DNA of 28,110 nt. Origin: VFMC01 sp039796935. GTDB taxonomy: Bacteria; Actinomycetota; Acidimicrobiia; Acidimicrobiales; Ilumatobacteraceae. The notes beneath the pieces are model-generated. The model saw only the letters and a program-made list of their open reading frames with translations, did no database searches and was not told the origin of the DNA. Shown here piece by piece: positions 8,788 through 17,162 of the stretch. The stretch covers positions 1 through 28,110 of the forward strand of contig JBDKIV010000039.1 of NCBI GenBank assembly GCA_039796935.1. The letters run 5' to 3'. The position numbers were made by a program, and so were the translations under genes. Numbering within the stretch: position 1 is the first letter of the stretch; each line of letters starts with the position of its first letter.

Positions 8788-10218
8788 GTGTCGGGACGGC
8801 TCGCCCATGCGCTGGTGTTCGTTGCCTCGGCCGGGGTGCTCGTCCTCGAACTGCTCGCCGGACGTCTGCTCGCCCCCTACGTGGGCGTGACACTCGAGAC
8901 CTTCACCGCCATCATCGGTGTGGTGCTCGCCGGCATCGCGATCGGCACCTGGCAGGGCGGACGCATCGCCGATCGAACCGATCCGCGGCCGCTCATCCCG
9001 CTCGCACTCGCCTTCGGCGGCGCACTCGCCATCGCATCCGTACCGCTCATCCGCATCCTCGGCGACGCATCGCTCGGCACCAGCCCCGTGGCAGTCGTCG
9101 TGCTCGCCGCCGCCGGCTTCCTGCTCCCGTCGGCCGTGCTGAGCGCCGTCAGCCCCATGGTGGTCAAGCTGCGCCTCCGCTCGACCGACGAGACCGGCGC
9201 CGTCGTCGGTCGTCTCAGCGCGGTCGGCACGGCGGGCTCGCTGTTCGGGGTCTTCACCACCGGGTTCGTCTTCGTCGCCCGGTACCCGATCACCCCGCTG
9301 ATCCTCGGGCTCGGGATCACCTTCGTCGCGATCGGCGCGATCACCCGCTCGATGCTCGGGCCGCCGACCGACCCCACACGACTGGCGGCCTGCGTGGCGC
9401 TGGCGATCGCAGCGGGCGCACTCACCGTCATCGTTCCATCACGCTGCGACGAGGACACCACGTACTACTGCGCTCGAGTCGAGGCCGACCCGCTCCGGCC
9501 ATCGGGACGCCTCCTGCACCTCGACGATCTCATCCACACCTACATCGACCTCGACGACCCCACCCATCTCGCCTACGACTACGCCCGCACCATCGCCACG
9601 GTCATCGACGCCATGGCACCCGCCGGCCAGCCACTCGATGTCGTGCACATCGGCGGAGGCGGCTTCCTCATGCCGCGCTACACGGTCGCCACCCGTCCCG
9701 GATCGACCAACGTCGTCCTCGAGGTCGACCGCGGGGTGGTCGACATCGCACGACGCGAACTCGGCCTGCGGACCGGCGACGGGATCGAGGCCCTCACCGG
9801 CGACGGTCGTGTACTGCTCGCGCGACTCGGCGACGACAGCGCCGACCTGGTGGTCGGCGACGCCTTCGGTGCCGAGAGCGTGCCGTGGCACCTCACCACC
9901 GAAGAGTTCGTCCGCGACATCGACCGGGTGCTCCGACCCGACGGCATCTACGTGCTCAACCTGCTCGACGAGGGTCCGCTCGACTTCGCACGCGCCGAAC
10001 TCGCCACGCTGCGCGCCGTGTTCGAGCACGTCACCATCGCCCAGTTGCCAGAGACCGACAGCACCATGCGCGGCGACAACTCGATCCTCGTCGCGAGCCG
10101 CCGACCGCTGCCGATCGACGCCATGAGCACCGACCAGGTCGACCAGTTCGTCGGCGACGCCAGGGTGTTGACCGACGACCACGCTCCCGTCGACCGACTC
10201 CACACCACCGCCGACTGA
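8788..10218 (+). CDS. Fused membrane-transporter-like / spermidine-synthase-like protein
   Basis: 476-residue fusion. Residues 1 to about 215 are hydrophobic with about seven membrane segments, beginning VFVASAGVLVLELLAGRLLAPY, a stretch characteristic of MFS-like proteins fused to aminopropyltransferase domains. Residues from about 225 form a spermidine-synthase-like Rossmann domain: SAM-type motif I DVVHIGGGGFLMPRY, acidic motif II VLEVDRGVVDIARREL, and a VVGDAFGAESVPWHL segment where polyamine synthases have the catalytic Asp and Tyr. The architecture is known, but its substrate is not established; decarboxylated-SAM chemistry on polyamines is only one option. The following DsbA-like gene has its own promoter, so no operon is implied. 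Confidence 0.85.
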   Translation: MSGRLAHALVFVASAGVLVLELLAGRLLAPYVGVTLETFTAIIGVVLAGIAIGTWQGGRIADRTDPRPLIPLALAFGGALAIASVPLIRILGDASLGTSPVAVVVLAAAGFLLPSAVLSAVSPMVVKLRLRSTDETGAVVGRLSAVGTAGSLFGVFTTGFVFVARYPITPLILGLGITFVAIGAITRSMLGPPTDPTRLAACVALAIAAGALTVIVPSRCDEDTTYYCARVEADPLRPSGRLLHLDDLIHTYIDLDDPTHLAYDYARTIATVIDAMAPAGQPLDVVHIGGGGFLMPRYTVATRPGSTNVVLEVDRGVVDIARRELGLRTGDGIEALTGDGRVLLARLGDDSADLVVGDAFGAESVPWHLTTEEFVRDIDRVLRPDGIYVLNLLDEGPLDFARAELATLRAVFEHVTIAQLPETDSTMRGDNSILVASRRPLPIDAMSTDQVDQFVGDARVLTDDHAPVDRLHTTAD

Positions 10219-10233
10219 CGCGTCACCCCGCCG

Positions 10234-10239
10234 TATCCT
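10234..10239 (+). promoter_or_regulatory. Putative leaderless -10 element (TATCCT)
   Basis: TATCCT, then 7 nt, then ATG 10247 of the DsbA-family gene. The intervening GAGGG is too close for a normal Shine-Dalgarno. Confidence 0.5.
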
Positions 10240-10246
10240 CGAGGGC

Positions 10247-10891
10247 ATGGCCATCGACAGCAGCGAACCGACCGGCGAGATCGAGGTCTATGCCGACATC
10301 TGGTGTCCGTTCGCCCACGTCGGTCTGCGACGACTGGTGACCCACCGAGACCGGGTCGGCAGCCCCGTTCGGCTCCGGGTGCGGCCCTGGCCGCTCGAGC
10401 TCGTCAACGGTGTCCCCATGGACGGCGATGCGGTCGAACACAAGGTCGCCGACCTGCGCGCCCAGGTCTCGCCCGATCTCTTCACCGGGTTCACGGCCAG
10501 CACCTTCCCCACCACCACGCTGCCCGCCCTCGCGCTCGTCGAAGCCGCCTACGACGAAGGCATCGAACGCGGCGAAGCCATGAGCCTCGCCGTGCGCGAC
10601 TCGCTCTTCGAGCACGGGCACGACATCGGCGACCCGATGGTCCTCACCGGACTCGCCGAACGGCTCGGCACACCTCTCGCCGGCCCACGCCACACCGACG
10701 CGGTGATCGCCGCCTGGCACGAGGGCCGAGACCGCGGCGTCATCGGCTCGCCCCATTTCTTCACACCGTCGGGTGGGTTCTTCTGCCCCGTGCTCGACAT
10801 CGCCCGCGACGGCGAGCACCTGCGTATCCGCTTCGACAGCGCCGCGTTCGACACCTTCGTCGCCGCCTGCTTCAGCGACCATCCGGCGTAG
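10247..10891 (+). CDS. DsbA-family (FrnE-like) thioredoxin-fold protein with a single active-site Cys
   Basis: 214-residue cytoplasmic thioredoxin-fold protein of the DsbA/FrnE/2-hydroxychromene-carboxylate isomerase superfamily. It begins with the beta strand IEVYADIWCPFAHVG, where Cys20 starts a CPFA motif rather than CxxC, so disulfide exchange of the classical type is unlikely. The cis-Pro loop is VIGSPHFF, and a helical insert lies between about residues 75 and 150. Two more cysteines lie near the C-terminus (FFCPV, AACF). The reaction cannot be assigned; a glutathione- or mycothiol-type S-transferase or isomerase role is possible. Its TAG stop forms the start of the next gene's -10 hexamer. 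Confidence 0.82.
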   Translation: MAIDSSEPTGEIEVYADIWCPFAHVGLRRLVTHRDRVGSPVRLRVRPWPLELVNGVPMDGDAVEHKVADLRAQVSPDLFTGFTASTFPTTTLPALALVEAAYDEGIERGEAMSLAVRDSLFEHGHDIGDPMVLTGLAERLGTPLAGPRHTDAVIAAWHEGRDRGVIGSPHFFTPSGGFFCPVLDIARDGEHLRIRFDSAAFDTFVAACFSDHPA

Positions 10892-10894
10892 CCT
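10889..10894 (+). promoter_or_regulatory. Putative leaderless -10 element of map overlapping the upstream stop codon (TAGCCT)
   Basis: TAGCCT, then 6 nt, then ATG 10901. The TAG of the hexamer is the stop codon of the DsbA-family gene. Confidence 0.55.
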
Positions 10895-10900
10895 GACGGG

Positions 10901-11884
10901 ATGCACCAGACCGTTCAGCCTCCCGCGGTACTGCCACAGGCCAACGACACCTGCTGGTGCGGCAGCGGACGCAAGTACAAGCGCTGCCACCGACCGCTCG
11001 AAGGCCGCGTGCTTCCGGGCATCATCAGCCCGATGCTCGAGGTCCCGGCACACATCGCACGACCGTCCTACGCCGACACCGGCACCGTCGAACGCTGGAA
11101 CGAGAACCGCGTCAAGAGCCCCGAGATCATCGACCGCATGCGAACCGCCTGCACGATGGCCGCCGAGATCCTCCGATTGGCAGGCGCCATGGTCGCCCCA
11201 GGGGTCACCACCGACGAGATCGACCGCTACGTGCACCAACTCACCATCGACCGCGGGGCGTACCCGAGTCCGCTCAACTACCACGGCTACCCCAAGAGCG
11301 TCTGCACCAGCGTCAACGAGATCATCTGTCACGGCATCCCCGACTCGAGGGCGCTCCAGGACGGCGACATCGTCAACCTCGACGTCACCTGCTACGTGGG
11401 CGGCGTCCACGGCGACACCAACGCCACGTTCTTCGTCGGTGACGTCGACCCCGCGAGCCGCAAACTCGTCGAGGTGACCGAGGAGTGCACCTGGCACGGG
11501 ATCGAGGCCGTCGCACCCGGCAGGCCGCTCAGCGACATCGGCCGCGCCATCGAGTCCCACGCCAAGAAGCACCAGTTCGGGGTGGTCAAGGCGTTCATCG
11601 GCCACGGCATCGGCGAGCAGTTCCACACCGACATCCAGGTGCTCCACTACTACGACCAGCGGGCCAACATGATCATGCGGCCCGGCATGACGTTCACCAT
11701 CGAGCCGATGATCACGCTCGGAACCTGGCAGCACAAGATGGTCTTCGACGACGGTTGGACCGCAGCCACCGCCGACGGCAAGCGCACCGCCCAGTTCGAG
11801 CACACCTGCCTCGTCACCGATGACGGCGTCGAGGTGCTCACCGGGCCGGGCGGCGTCTCGCCGAGCGCGCCCTGGACGCGCTGA
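10901..11884 (+). CDS. map: Methionine aminopeptidase with N-terminal SEC-C zinc motif
   Basis: Removes the initiator methionine from nascent proteins. The 327 residues begin with a SEC-C motif (Cys18, Cys20, Cys29, His30 in CWCGSGRKYKRCH) likely to bind zinc and dock to ribosome or secretion components; this extension is known in some bacterial type I enzymes. The catalytic M24A domain from about residue 75 has all five metal ligands: Asp161 (NLDVT), Asp172 (HGDTN), His235 (GHGIG), Glu268 (IEPM) and Glu300 (QFEHT). The start is fixed by the TAGCCT hexamer 6 nt upstream and by lack of room: the preceding gene ends only 9 nt earlier. Confidence 0.95.
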   Translation: MHQTVQPPAVLPQANDTCWCGSGRKYKRCHRPLEGRVLPGIISPMLEVPAHIARPSYADTGTVERWNENRVKSPEIIDRMRTACTMAAEILRLAGAMVAPGVTTDEIDRYVHQLTIDRGAYPSPLNYHGYPKSVCTSVNEIICHGIPDSRALQDGDIVNLDVTCYVGGVHGDTNATFFVGDVDPASRKLVEVTEECTWHGIEAVAPGRPLSDIGRAIESHAKKHQFGVVKAFIGHGIGEQFHTDIQVLHYYDQRANMIMRPGMTFTIEPMITLGTWQHKMVFDDGWTAATADGKRTAQFEHTCLVTDDGVEVLTGPGGVSPSAPWTR

Positions 11885-11917
11885 GCACCCCCGGCGACAC
11901 CACACCTCCCAAATCCC

Positions 11918-11923
11918 TACAGT
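11918..11923 (+). promoter_or_regulatory. Possible -10 element of the polysaccharide operon (TACAGT)
   Basis: TACAGT lies 28 nt before ATG 11952, giving a leader of about 20 nt. Unlike neighbouring genes this would be a leadered transcript. No clear Shine-Dalgarno and no obvious -35 are seen. Confidence 0.35.
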
Positions 11924-11951
11924 TCCTCAGGTTCGGTGCCGATGCCGATGC

Positions 11952-13388
11952 ATGGCGGCGAACGTTCCCGAGGTGGCAGTCGGTCCGATCGAGGCCTTCT
12001 GGCGGTACCGGCACCGAAGCGTTCCCGCAGTGCTCGCCGTGGCACTCCTCGCCGTGCTGGCCAACCTGTGGTCCGACGGTGATGCCGTCGCCGTCACCGC
12101 GATCCACCTCACCGACCCGCGCGGCGTGCCCATGTTCCGCGACGGGACCACGGCGGCGACCGACCTCGAGTCGTACGCATCACAGCGTGCCGAGTTCGCC
12201 ACCAGCGACATCGTCATCCGCGCCACCGCCGAAGCGCTCGGCGCACCGGTCGAGGCCACGCGTCGCATCGCCACCGCCCACCCCACCGCGGGGGCGCGGG
12301 TCGCCCTCGAGTGCCGCGACCGCGACGCTGCACTCGCCCTGTCGGTGTGCGTCGCCCTCGCCGACGCATACATCGACGCATCACGGGCGGACACCGCACG
12401 ACGTGCCGAGCTCGCGCTCGCGAGTCTTCGCCTCACCCGTCAAGCACTGATCGACGAACGACTCGCCCGCCAACCCGACGCTGCCCCCAGCTCGGGGGCG
12501 ATCGAACAGATCGAGGTCCAGATCGCCCAGACCGCGCTGAAGGCCGCCCTCTTCGATGCCGGTGTCGAGTTCGTCGATGCTCCGCTCCTGGCCGACTCGT
12601 CGATGCTCACGAGTGCCGCGAGGGCGGGCATCGCCGCGCTCGCGCTCGGGACGCTCGCCGCGGCGGGAAGTGCGTGGGCCGCTGCGGCACGCCGACCGAT
12701 GGTCGACGACCCCGACGTCGTCGCGGCCCACCTCGGCGCACCCCTCCTCGGGCACCTGCCCGAACTCGGAACGTCGGTCGAGGCCGTCGCCGACGATCTC
12801 GCCACCATTCGACCCACCGGTGTGCTCGTGGTCACCTCGGACGACGGCACCGGCACCGCCGACGTCGTCGCAGCACTGGGCGATGCGTGGGCCCGCGAAG
12901 GCCGCAGCGTCGTGATGATCGATGCCCGACCCGGCCGGGCCGAGTTGTCACAACGCTTCGACACGCTGGGTGCCGGATTCGCCGACGTCGTCGCCGGCAT
13001 GGCGTCGTTCGACGAGACCATCATCCGGCTCGGCCGTCGCACCTCCGGCTCTGCCTTGGTGGAACCGATCCACGTGCTCGGCAGCGGTCACCCCGTCGAG
13101 CACCTGGCAAGCCTGCTCCGCGCTCCTCGAACCCGCGAACTGCTGGGCCGTCTTCGCCAGACCTACGAGCTCGTCGTCGTCGATGCACCACCTTTGCTCG
13201 ACAACGGTGAAGGAGCCGTGCTCGCCGGCCTGGCCGACGGGGTGGTCGTCGTCCTCTCCGAGCGGACTGCGCTGCGCCGACTCACGGCGCTCCGGCAGCG
13301 CCTCGAGGTACTCGGATCGCCGCTCGTCGGTGTCGTCACCGACCCGAACCCGTCCCCCGTGATACTTCGCCCGACCGTGCCGCGATGA
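11952..13388 (+). CDS. Wzz/BY-kinase-like polysaccharide copolymerase with degenerate P-loop
   Basis: 478-residue protein with the layout of a chain-length regulator fused to a BY-kinase/CpsD-type ATPase: a membrane helix near residues 25-43 (VPAVLAVALLAVLANLW), an extracytoplasmic helical region, a second helix near 215-240, then a MinD-like domain from about 290. The Walker A position reads TSDDGTGTADV (residues 295-305): the essential Lys is Thr302 and the next Ser/Thr is Ala303. Walker A' (VVMIDARPGRAE) and Walker B (LVVVDAPPLLDN) are recognisable. No C-terminal Tyr cluster is present. It would control chain length or export without ATP-dependent kinase activity. Head of a four-gene string; its stop overlaps the next ATG (ATGA). 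Confidence 0.82.
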   Translation: MAANVPEVAVGPIEAFWRYRHRSVPAVLAVALLAVLANLWSDGDAVAVTAIHLTDPRGVPMFRDGTTAATDLESYASQRAEFATSDIVIRATAEALGAPVEATRRIATAHPTAGARVALECRDRDAALALSVCVALADAYIDASRADTARRAELALASLRLTRQALIDERLARQPDAAPSSGAIEQIEVQIAQTALKAALFDAGVEFVDAPLLADSSMLTSAARAGIAALALGTLAAAGSAWAAAARRPMVDDPDVVAAHLGAPLLGHLPELGTSVEAVADDLATIRPTGVLVVTSDDGTGTADVVAALGDAWAREGRSVVMIDARPGRAELSQRFDTLGAGFADVVAGMASFDETIIRLGRRTSGSALVEPIHVLGSGHPVEHLASLLRAPRTRELLGRLRQTYELVVVDAPPLLDNGEGAVLAGLADGVVVVLSERTALRRLTALRQRLEVLGSPLVGVVTDPNPSPVILRPTVPR

Positions 13389-14641
13389 GGCTGTGGCCGT
13401 CCCGATCATCCACGGTTCGCGGCTGGTGGCACCTGCTCGCCCTCGCGACGGTGGTCGACGTCGAGGTCAGGCGGCGACCGAACGGCCAGATGCTCGCGGG
13501 TGGCCTCGACTGGTGGATCGCCATCGAGCTCGGTCTCTCACTGGTGATCGGCCTCCAGATCCTCAGCCGTCTCGCACCGCCCCGACTCGACAGCCCGATC
13601 GCCGTCTGCGTCGTCGGCTACTGCGCATCGACCGCCATCAGCGCCATCTACGCACCGACCCCGGCGCTGGCGTTCGCCCGCGGCGGCCAGATCCTCGTGC
13701 TGCTCGCCGGCACACTCGAGCTCGCCCGCCAGGTCGCCGACCACGGCGTCGCCGTCGTCCATCGATGGCTGCACGGCCTGATCGCGGTCACCACCGCCCT
13801 CGTGGCGATCGGGGTCACCGAACGGCTCGTCCTCCCCGAACGGCGCTCTGCTCGGTTCTCGTGGCTCGCCACCCACAGCGTGCTCGCCGGCGCGCTCGTC
13901 GCCATCTGCGTCGTCGTCACCTACGGCATGTGGCTGGCTCGACCGACGTGCGACCTCCCGTGGAGGCGCTCCACCTACCTGTCACTGCTGGTGGTCCACT
14001 CGAGCGCGCTCGTACTGACCAGAACCCGCGGATCGATCGCAGCAGCCATCGCTGCCATCGCCGTCATGTCACTGTGGTGGGTCGGGGCACGGCGACACGA
14101 CCTGGTGGTGCTGGCGGTCATCGCCGCTGTCGGCCTCGGGCTCACCGCTGCAGGCCCGATCGTCGGGTACCTCATGCGCAGCGCGACCGCGAGCGAACTC
14201 TCGACGCTGAACAACCGGACCGACGTCTGGCGGCTGGCCTGGCAGCTGATCGGCGAGCGCCCCGTGATGGGCCACGGACTCACGGCGTCGCGCAGCGCGT
14301 TCATCGATGACACCGGGCTGGGCGGAGCCCACAACGCCTACCTCAACGTGCTGGTCGACGTGGGGCTCGTCGGGTTCGGCTGGTGGGCCCTCGTCATCGC
14401 GCTCACCGCCACGACGGTGTTCGCCCGAGTCCGGATGCACGCCTCGCTGCCGCCGGCAGCCCGCAACCACGGGGCCGGCAGCTTCTGCCTGGTCACGGCG
14501 ACCGGGCTGTTGACCTGCCAGCTGATCAACGCCCTGTCTGCCGAATGGCTCGGGGTCGGCGTGGGCACCTCCGCCACGGTGCTGTTCGTCACCGGACTGT
14601 GGGTACGCACCGTGACCGACCCATCGGCGAGCCGCTCGTGA
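13385..14641 (+). CDS. O-antigen ligase / Wzy-type polymerase-like membrane protein
   Basis: 418-residue polytopic protein with about ten membrane segments. The Wzy_C/O-antigen-ligase pattern is visible: LTRTRGSIAA, then RTDVWRLAWQLIGERPVMGHG followed after a short loop by GGAHNAYLNVLVDVGLVGF. That His/Arg-containing outer loop is the hallmark of WaaL/Wzy proteins that join lipid-linked glycans. In a locus with a copolymerase, a flippase-like protein and glycosyltransferases a polymerase role is more likely than ligation to lipid A, which actinobacteria lack. Both ends overlap neighbours by 4 nt. Confidence 0.85.
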   Translation: MRLWPSRSSTVRGWWHLLALATVVDVEVRRRPNGQMLAGGLDWWIAIELGLSLVIGLQILSRLAPPRLDSPIAVCVVGYCASTAISAIYAPTPALAFARGGQILVLLAGTLELARQVADHGVAVVHRWLHGLIAVTTALVAIGVTERLVLPERRSARFSWLATHSVLAGALVAICVVVTYGMWLARPTCDLPWRRSTYLSLLVVHSSALVLTRTRGSIAAAIAAIAVMSLWWVGARRHDLVVLAVIAAVGLGLTAAGPIVGYLMRSATASELSTLNNRTDVWRLAWQLIGERPVMGHGLTASRSAFIDDTGLGGAHNAYLNVLVDVGLVGFGWWALVIALTATTVFARVRMHASLPPAARNHGAGSFCLVTATGLLTCQLINALSAEWLGVGVGTSATVLFVTGLWVRTVTDPSASRS

Positions 14642-15978
14642 ACCATCCGGGCACTCGGCGATCGGCGCGCACGCCCTCGGTGGTCGGCGCTCACCTCGTC
14701 CAGGCTGCGACGAGCCTCGTGCTGCACCTCCTCGCCGCACACAGGCTCGGAACGACCGGCCTGGCGGAGTTCGCCACCATCGCGAGCGGACTCGTCGTGG
14801 TCGGAGCCGTCACGGTGGCACTCGTCTGCGACCCCCTCACCATGCTGACCCCAGCGACCCCCGAGGCCCGTGCCGGACTCGGGTGCTGGGCGCTGATGAT
14901 CGCTGTCGGCGCCGCCGTCGCCGGCGTCGTCGGGGGGCTGGCGATCGTCGACGGCGAAGACGGAGACACCGAACTGGTCGCCCTGTCGGTCGGGGCCGGC
15001 GCAGGACTCGTGGCCGTGACCGAGGTGCTCCGCCGCGCAGCAACGCTACGAGGTCGCCTCACCACCGTCACCGTCGTCGATCTGGCCGGTGCCGGCACGG
15101 CCATCCTCTTCGCGCTGCGTGCAGCCCCCACGCTGCGCTCGCTCGTCGAGGCCGTGATCGTCGGTCGACTGGTCACACTCGTGCTGGTCACACTCGTACT
15201 GCTCGCACCGCCGACCGTGCTCGCGACGCATCGTCACCCGCGCAACGCCCACCGAGGTCGACACCCCAGAGCGCGAATCCTGCAACGGGCCGACCTGTCC
15301 TCGGTGTGGCGGGTCGGCCGGTGGCGACTGGCGCAGCACACACTCCGCCCGGCGATGTGGACCGTCCTGCGACTCCTCGCGATCGCGTCGGCCGGTCCCG
15401 CGGCATGGGGAGCAGTCGAGACCGCCCGCCTCGCGGTGGCCCCGGCCATGGTGATGACCAACGGGGTCGGTGCCGCGTTGTTCGTGTCGATGGCCACCGA
15501 CCGATCACCCACCCCGGACCAACGACGACGTCAGGCACGACGAGCCGCCGCCACCGCGCTGGTGCTCCAGTTGGCCGCCGTCACGCTGTCGCTGCTCGCC
15601 CTGTCCGTCGTGGCAGCCTTCGCCGGCCACGCAACGGACGTCACCCGACACGACGCCCGAGCTCGGGTGGAGGTCGACGCCGTCGCGCTCGCAGGATGGA
15701 GTGCACTCGCTGCCGCGACCGCCGCTGCGCTGCCCGCCGGGGTGCTCGCATCGACCGGCGGCGCACCAGCAGCCCCCGCACGCAACCGAGCCACCGAGGT
15801 GGGTGCGACCCTCGCTGGTGCGGCGATCCTGCTCGCCCTCGACGGACCGCCGGTCATCGTCCCCTGGCTGGCCGCCGCGAGTACCGGGGTGGCCGGGCGT
15901 CGGCTCTGGCGCGCCGAGACACAGCGCACCGGGGCAACAGCACCACCACCTGGCGCCACGCCGGGCGGCGCGCCATGA
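14638..15978 (+). CDS. Putative polysaccharide flippase (Wzx-like) membrane protein
   Basis: 446-residue polytopic membrane protein with ten to twelve hydrophobic segments and an Arg-rich loop near 200 (RHPRNAHRGRHPRARIL), starting SVVGAHLVQAATSLVLHLLAAHRLGTTGLAEFATIASGL in the style of MATE/MOP-fold polysaccharide exporters, where an early helix is followed by a G-x-x-G-x-A-x-F/Y motif. Homology is weak by eye; the assignment rests on this N-terminal pattern, topology and position between a Wzy-like and a glycosyltransferase gene. The GTG start overlaps the previous stop (GTGA). The C-terminus is low-complexity (ATAPPPGATPGGAP). Confidence 0.6.
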   Translation: MNHPGTRRSARTPSVVGAHLVQAATSLVLHLLAAHRLGTTGLAEFATIASGLVVVGAVTVALVCDPLTMLTPATPEARAGLGCWALMIAVGAAVAGVVGGLAIVDGEDGDTELVALSVGAGAGLVAVTEVLRRAATLRGRLTTVTVVDLAGAGTAILFALRAAPTLRSLVEAVIVGRLVTLVLVTLVLLAPPTVLATHRHPRNAHRGRHPRARILQRADLSSVWRVGRWRLAQHTLRPAMWTVLRLLAIASAGPAAWGAVETARLAVAPAMVMTNGVGAALFVSMATDRSPTPDQRRRQARRAAATALVLQLAAVTLSLLALSVVAAFAGHATDVTRHDARARVEVDAVALAGWSALAAATAAALPAGVLASTGGAPAAPARNRATEVGATLAGAAILLALDGPPVIVPWLAAASTGVAGRRLWRAETQRTGATAPPPGATPGGAP

Positions 15979-17162
15979 GGCCGCCCGGTCGGGTGCGGAT
16001 CGTCCTCGTGCACTCCTCCGACGAGCACTACGGATCGGACCGGGTCGTGCTCGACGTGCTCCGAGCGCTCGACCGGCGAACCGACACCGACGTCATCGTG
16101 CTCGTCCCCGACGACACACCCCACGGTCGCTCGCCCCTGTGCGCACAGATCGCCCGGCACCACCCGAACGTCACCGTCGAACACGGCGATGTCCCGGTCG
16201 TGCGCCGCACACAGCGATCACCGCTCGCCATGATCGCACTCACGCGCCGGGTTCTGCGGCTGACGCGCCGACTGCGCGCAATCCGGCCCGACCTCGTCTG
16301 GTGCGCCACCAGCGCAACACTTCCCGCCGCCATCGCCGCACGGGCGGCCCGAGCCCCCTCGGTCGTCGTCCACGTGCACGAGATATGGGCCGGGCCGAGC
16401 CGGCTCGCGCTGCGCCAACTCGCTCGACTCACCACCGGCTGCGTCGTCGTGTCGACAGCCGTCGAGCGAGCCGCGCGACTCGGGAAACACCCCTGCACGG
16501 TCGTCCTGAACGCCGTGCCGATCCCGGCCGAGCACGCTCGCTGCCGAACCGTCGGCGACCCCGTGCGATTCCTCGTGGCGAGCCGATGGGGCTGGTGGAA
16601 GGGACATGCCACGCTGCTCGCCGCATGGAGCCGGGCGGGCTCGCCGGGTCTGCTCACCATCCTCGGTGCGCGCCCGCCATCCGGCGGTGGCGTCGACGTC
16701 CGTCGACTGGCAGGCGACAGCGAGTCGATCTCGATCGACGGCGAAGTCGACGACATCGGACCCCACCTCGACCGTAGCGATGTCCTGATCCTGCCGTCGG
16801 AACGCCCCGAACCCTTCGGCCTCGTCATCATCGAGGCGTTCGCACGGGGCGTGCCCGTCATCGCCACCAACGCCGGCGGAGTACCCGAGATCGTCACCCA
16901 CGACGTCGATGGCTGGCTGGTCGAACCCGGTGACATCGACATGCTCGCCGCCCGACTCGCCACCCTGCGCGCCGTCGACATCGCCCGCGCCGGCGCACGC
17001 GCCACGACGACACACCGCACCCGCTTCACCACAGCCCGCTTCGACGCAGCGATCAACGAGGCGATCGAGACCCAACTGCGACGAGCTGCCGATACCAGAC
17101 AGCGAGCGCGACGACGGCGAACACCGCGTTGGCGACGAACAACCCTGCATACAGCACCGTGA
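15975..17162 (+). CDS. GT4-family glycosyltransferase, tail overlapping the convergent gene
   Basis: 395-residue GT-B glycosyltransferase. The N-terminal acceptor domain opens with VRIVLVHSSDEHYGSDRVVLDVL. The donor domain has FLVASRWGWWKGHATLLAAW and the GT4 E-x7-E motif in ERPEPFGLVIIEAFARGVPV, followed by TNAGGVPEIV, so catalytic residues look intact. The sugar donor cannot be read. The last ~22 residues (RQRARRRRTPRWRRTTLHT...) are unusually Arg-rich and are the reverse complement of a conserved membrane-protein C-terminus, suggesting the natural stop was lost and the frame now runs 110 nt into the convergent gene. Starts with an ATGA overlap. Confidence 0.9.
   Translation: MRPPGRVRIVLVHSSDEHYGSDRVVLDVLRALDRRTDTDVIVLVPDDTPHGRSPLCAQIARHHPNVTVEHGDVPVVRRTQRSPLAMIALTRRVLRLTRRLRAIRPDLVWCATSATLPAAIAARAARAPSVVVHVHEIWAGPSRLALRQLARLTTGCVVVSTAVERAARLGKHPCTVVLNAVPIPAEHARCRTVGDPVRFLVASRWGWWKGHATLLAAWSRAGSPGLLTILGARPPSGGGVDVRRLAGDSESISIDGEVDDIGPHLDRSDVLILPSERPEPFGLVIIEAFARGVPVIATNAGGVPEIVTHDVDGWLVEPGDIDMLAARLATLRAVDIARAGARATTTHRTRFTTARFDAAINEAIETQLRRAADTRQRARRRRTPRWRRTTLHTAP

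Noticed and set aside
7939..8808. 289-codon minus-strand frame opposite fcl
   Set aside because: Gly/Val/Asp/Glu-rich antisense shadow of fcl, which has all of its catalytic residues.
9439..11905. Two long minus-strand frames (271 and 560 codons) opposite the DsbA-like and map genes
   Set aside because: Typical antisense frames of GC-rich genes; Val/Asp/Gly-rich and without recognisable domains.
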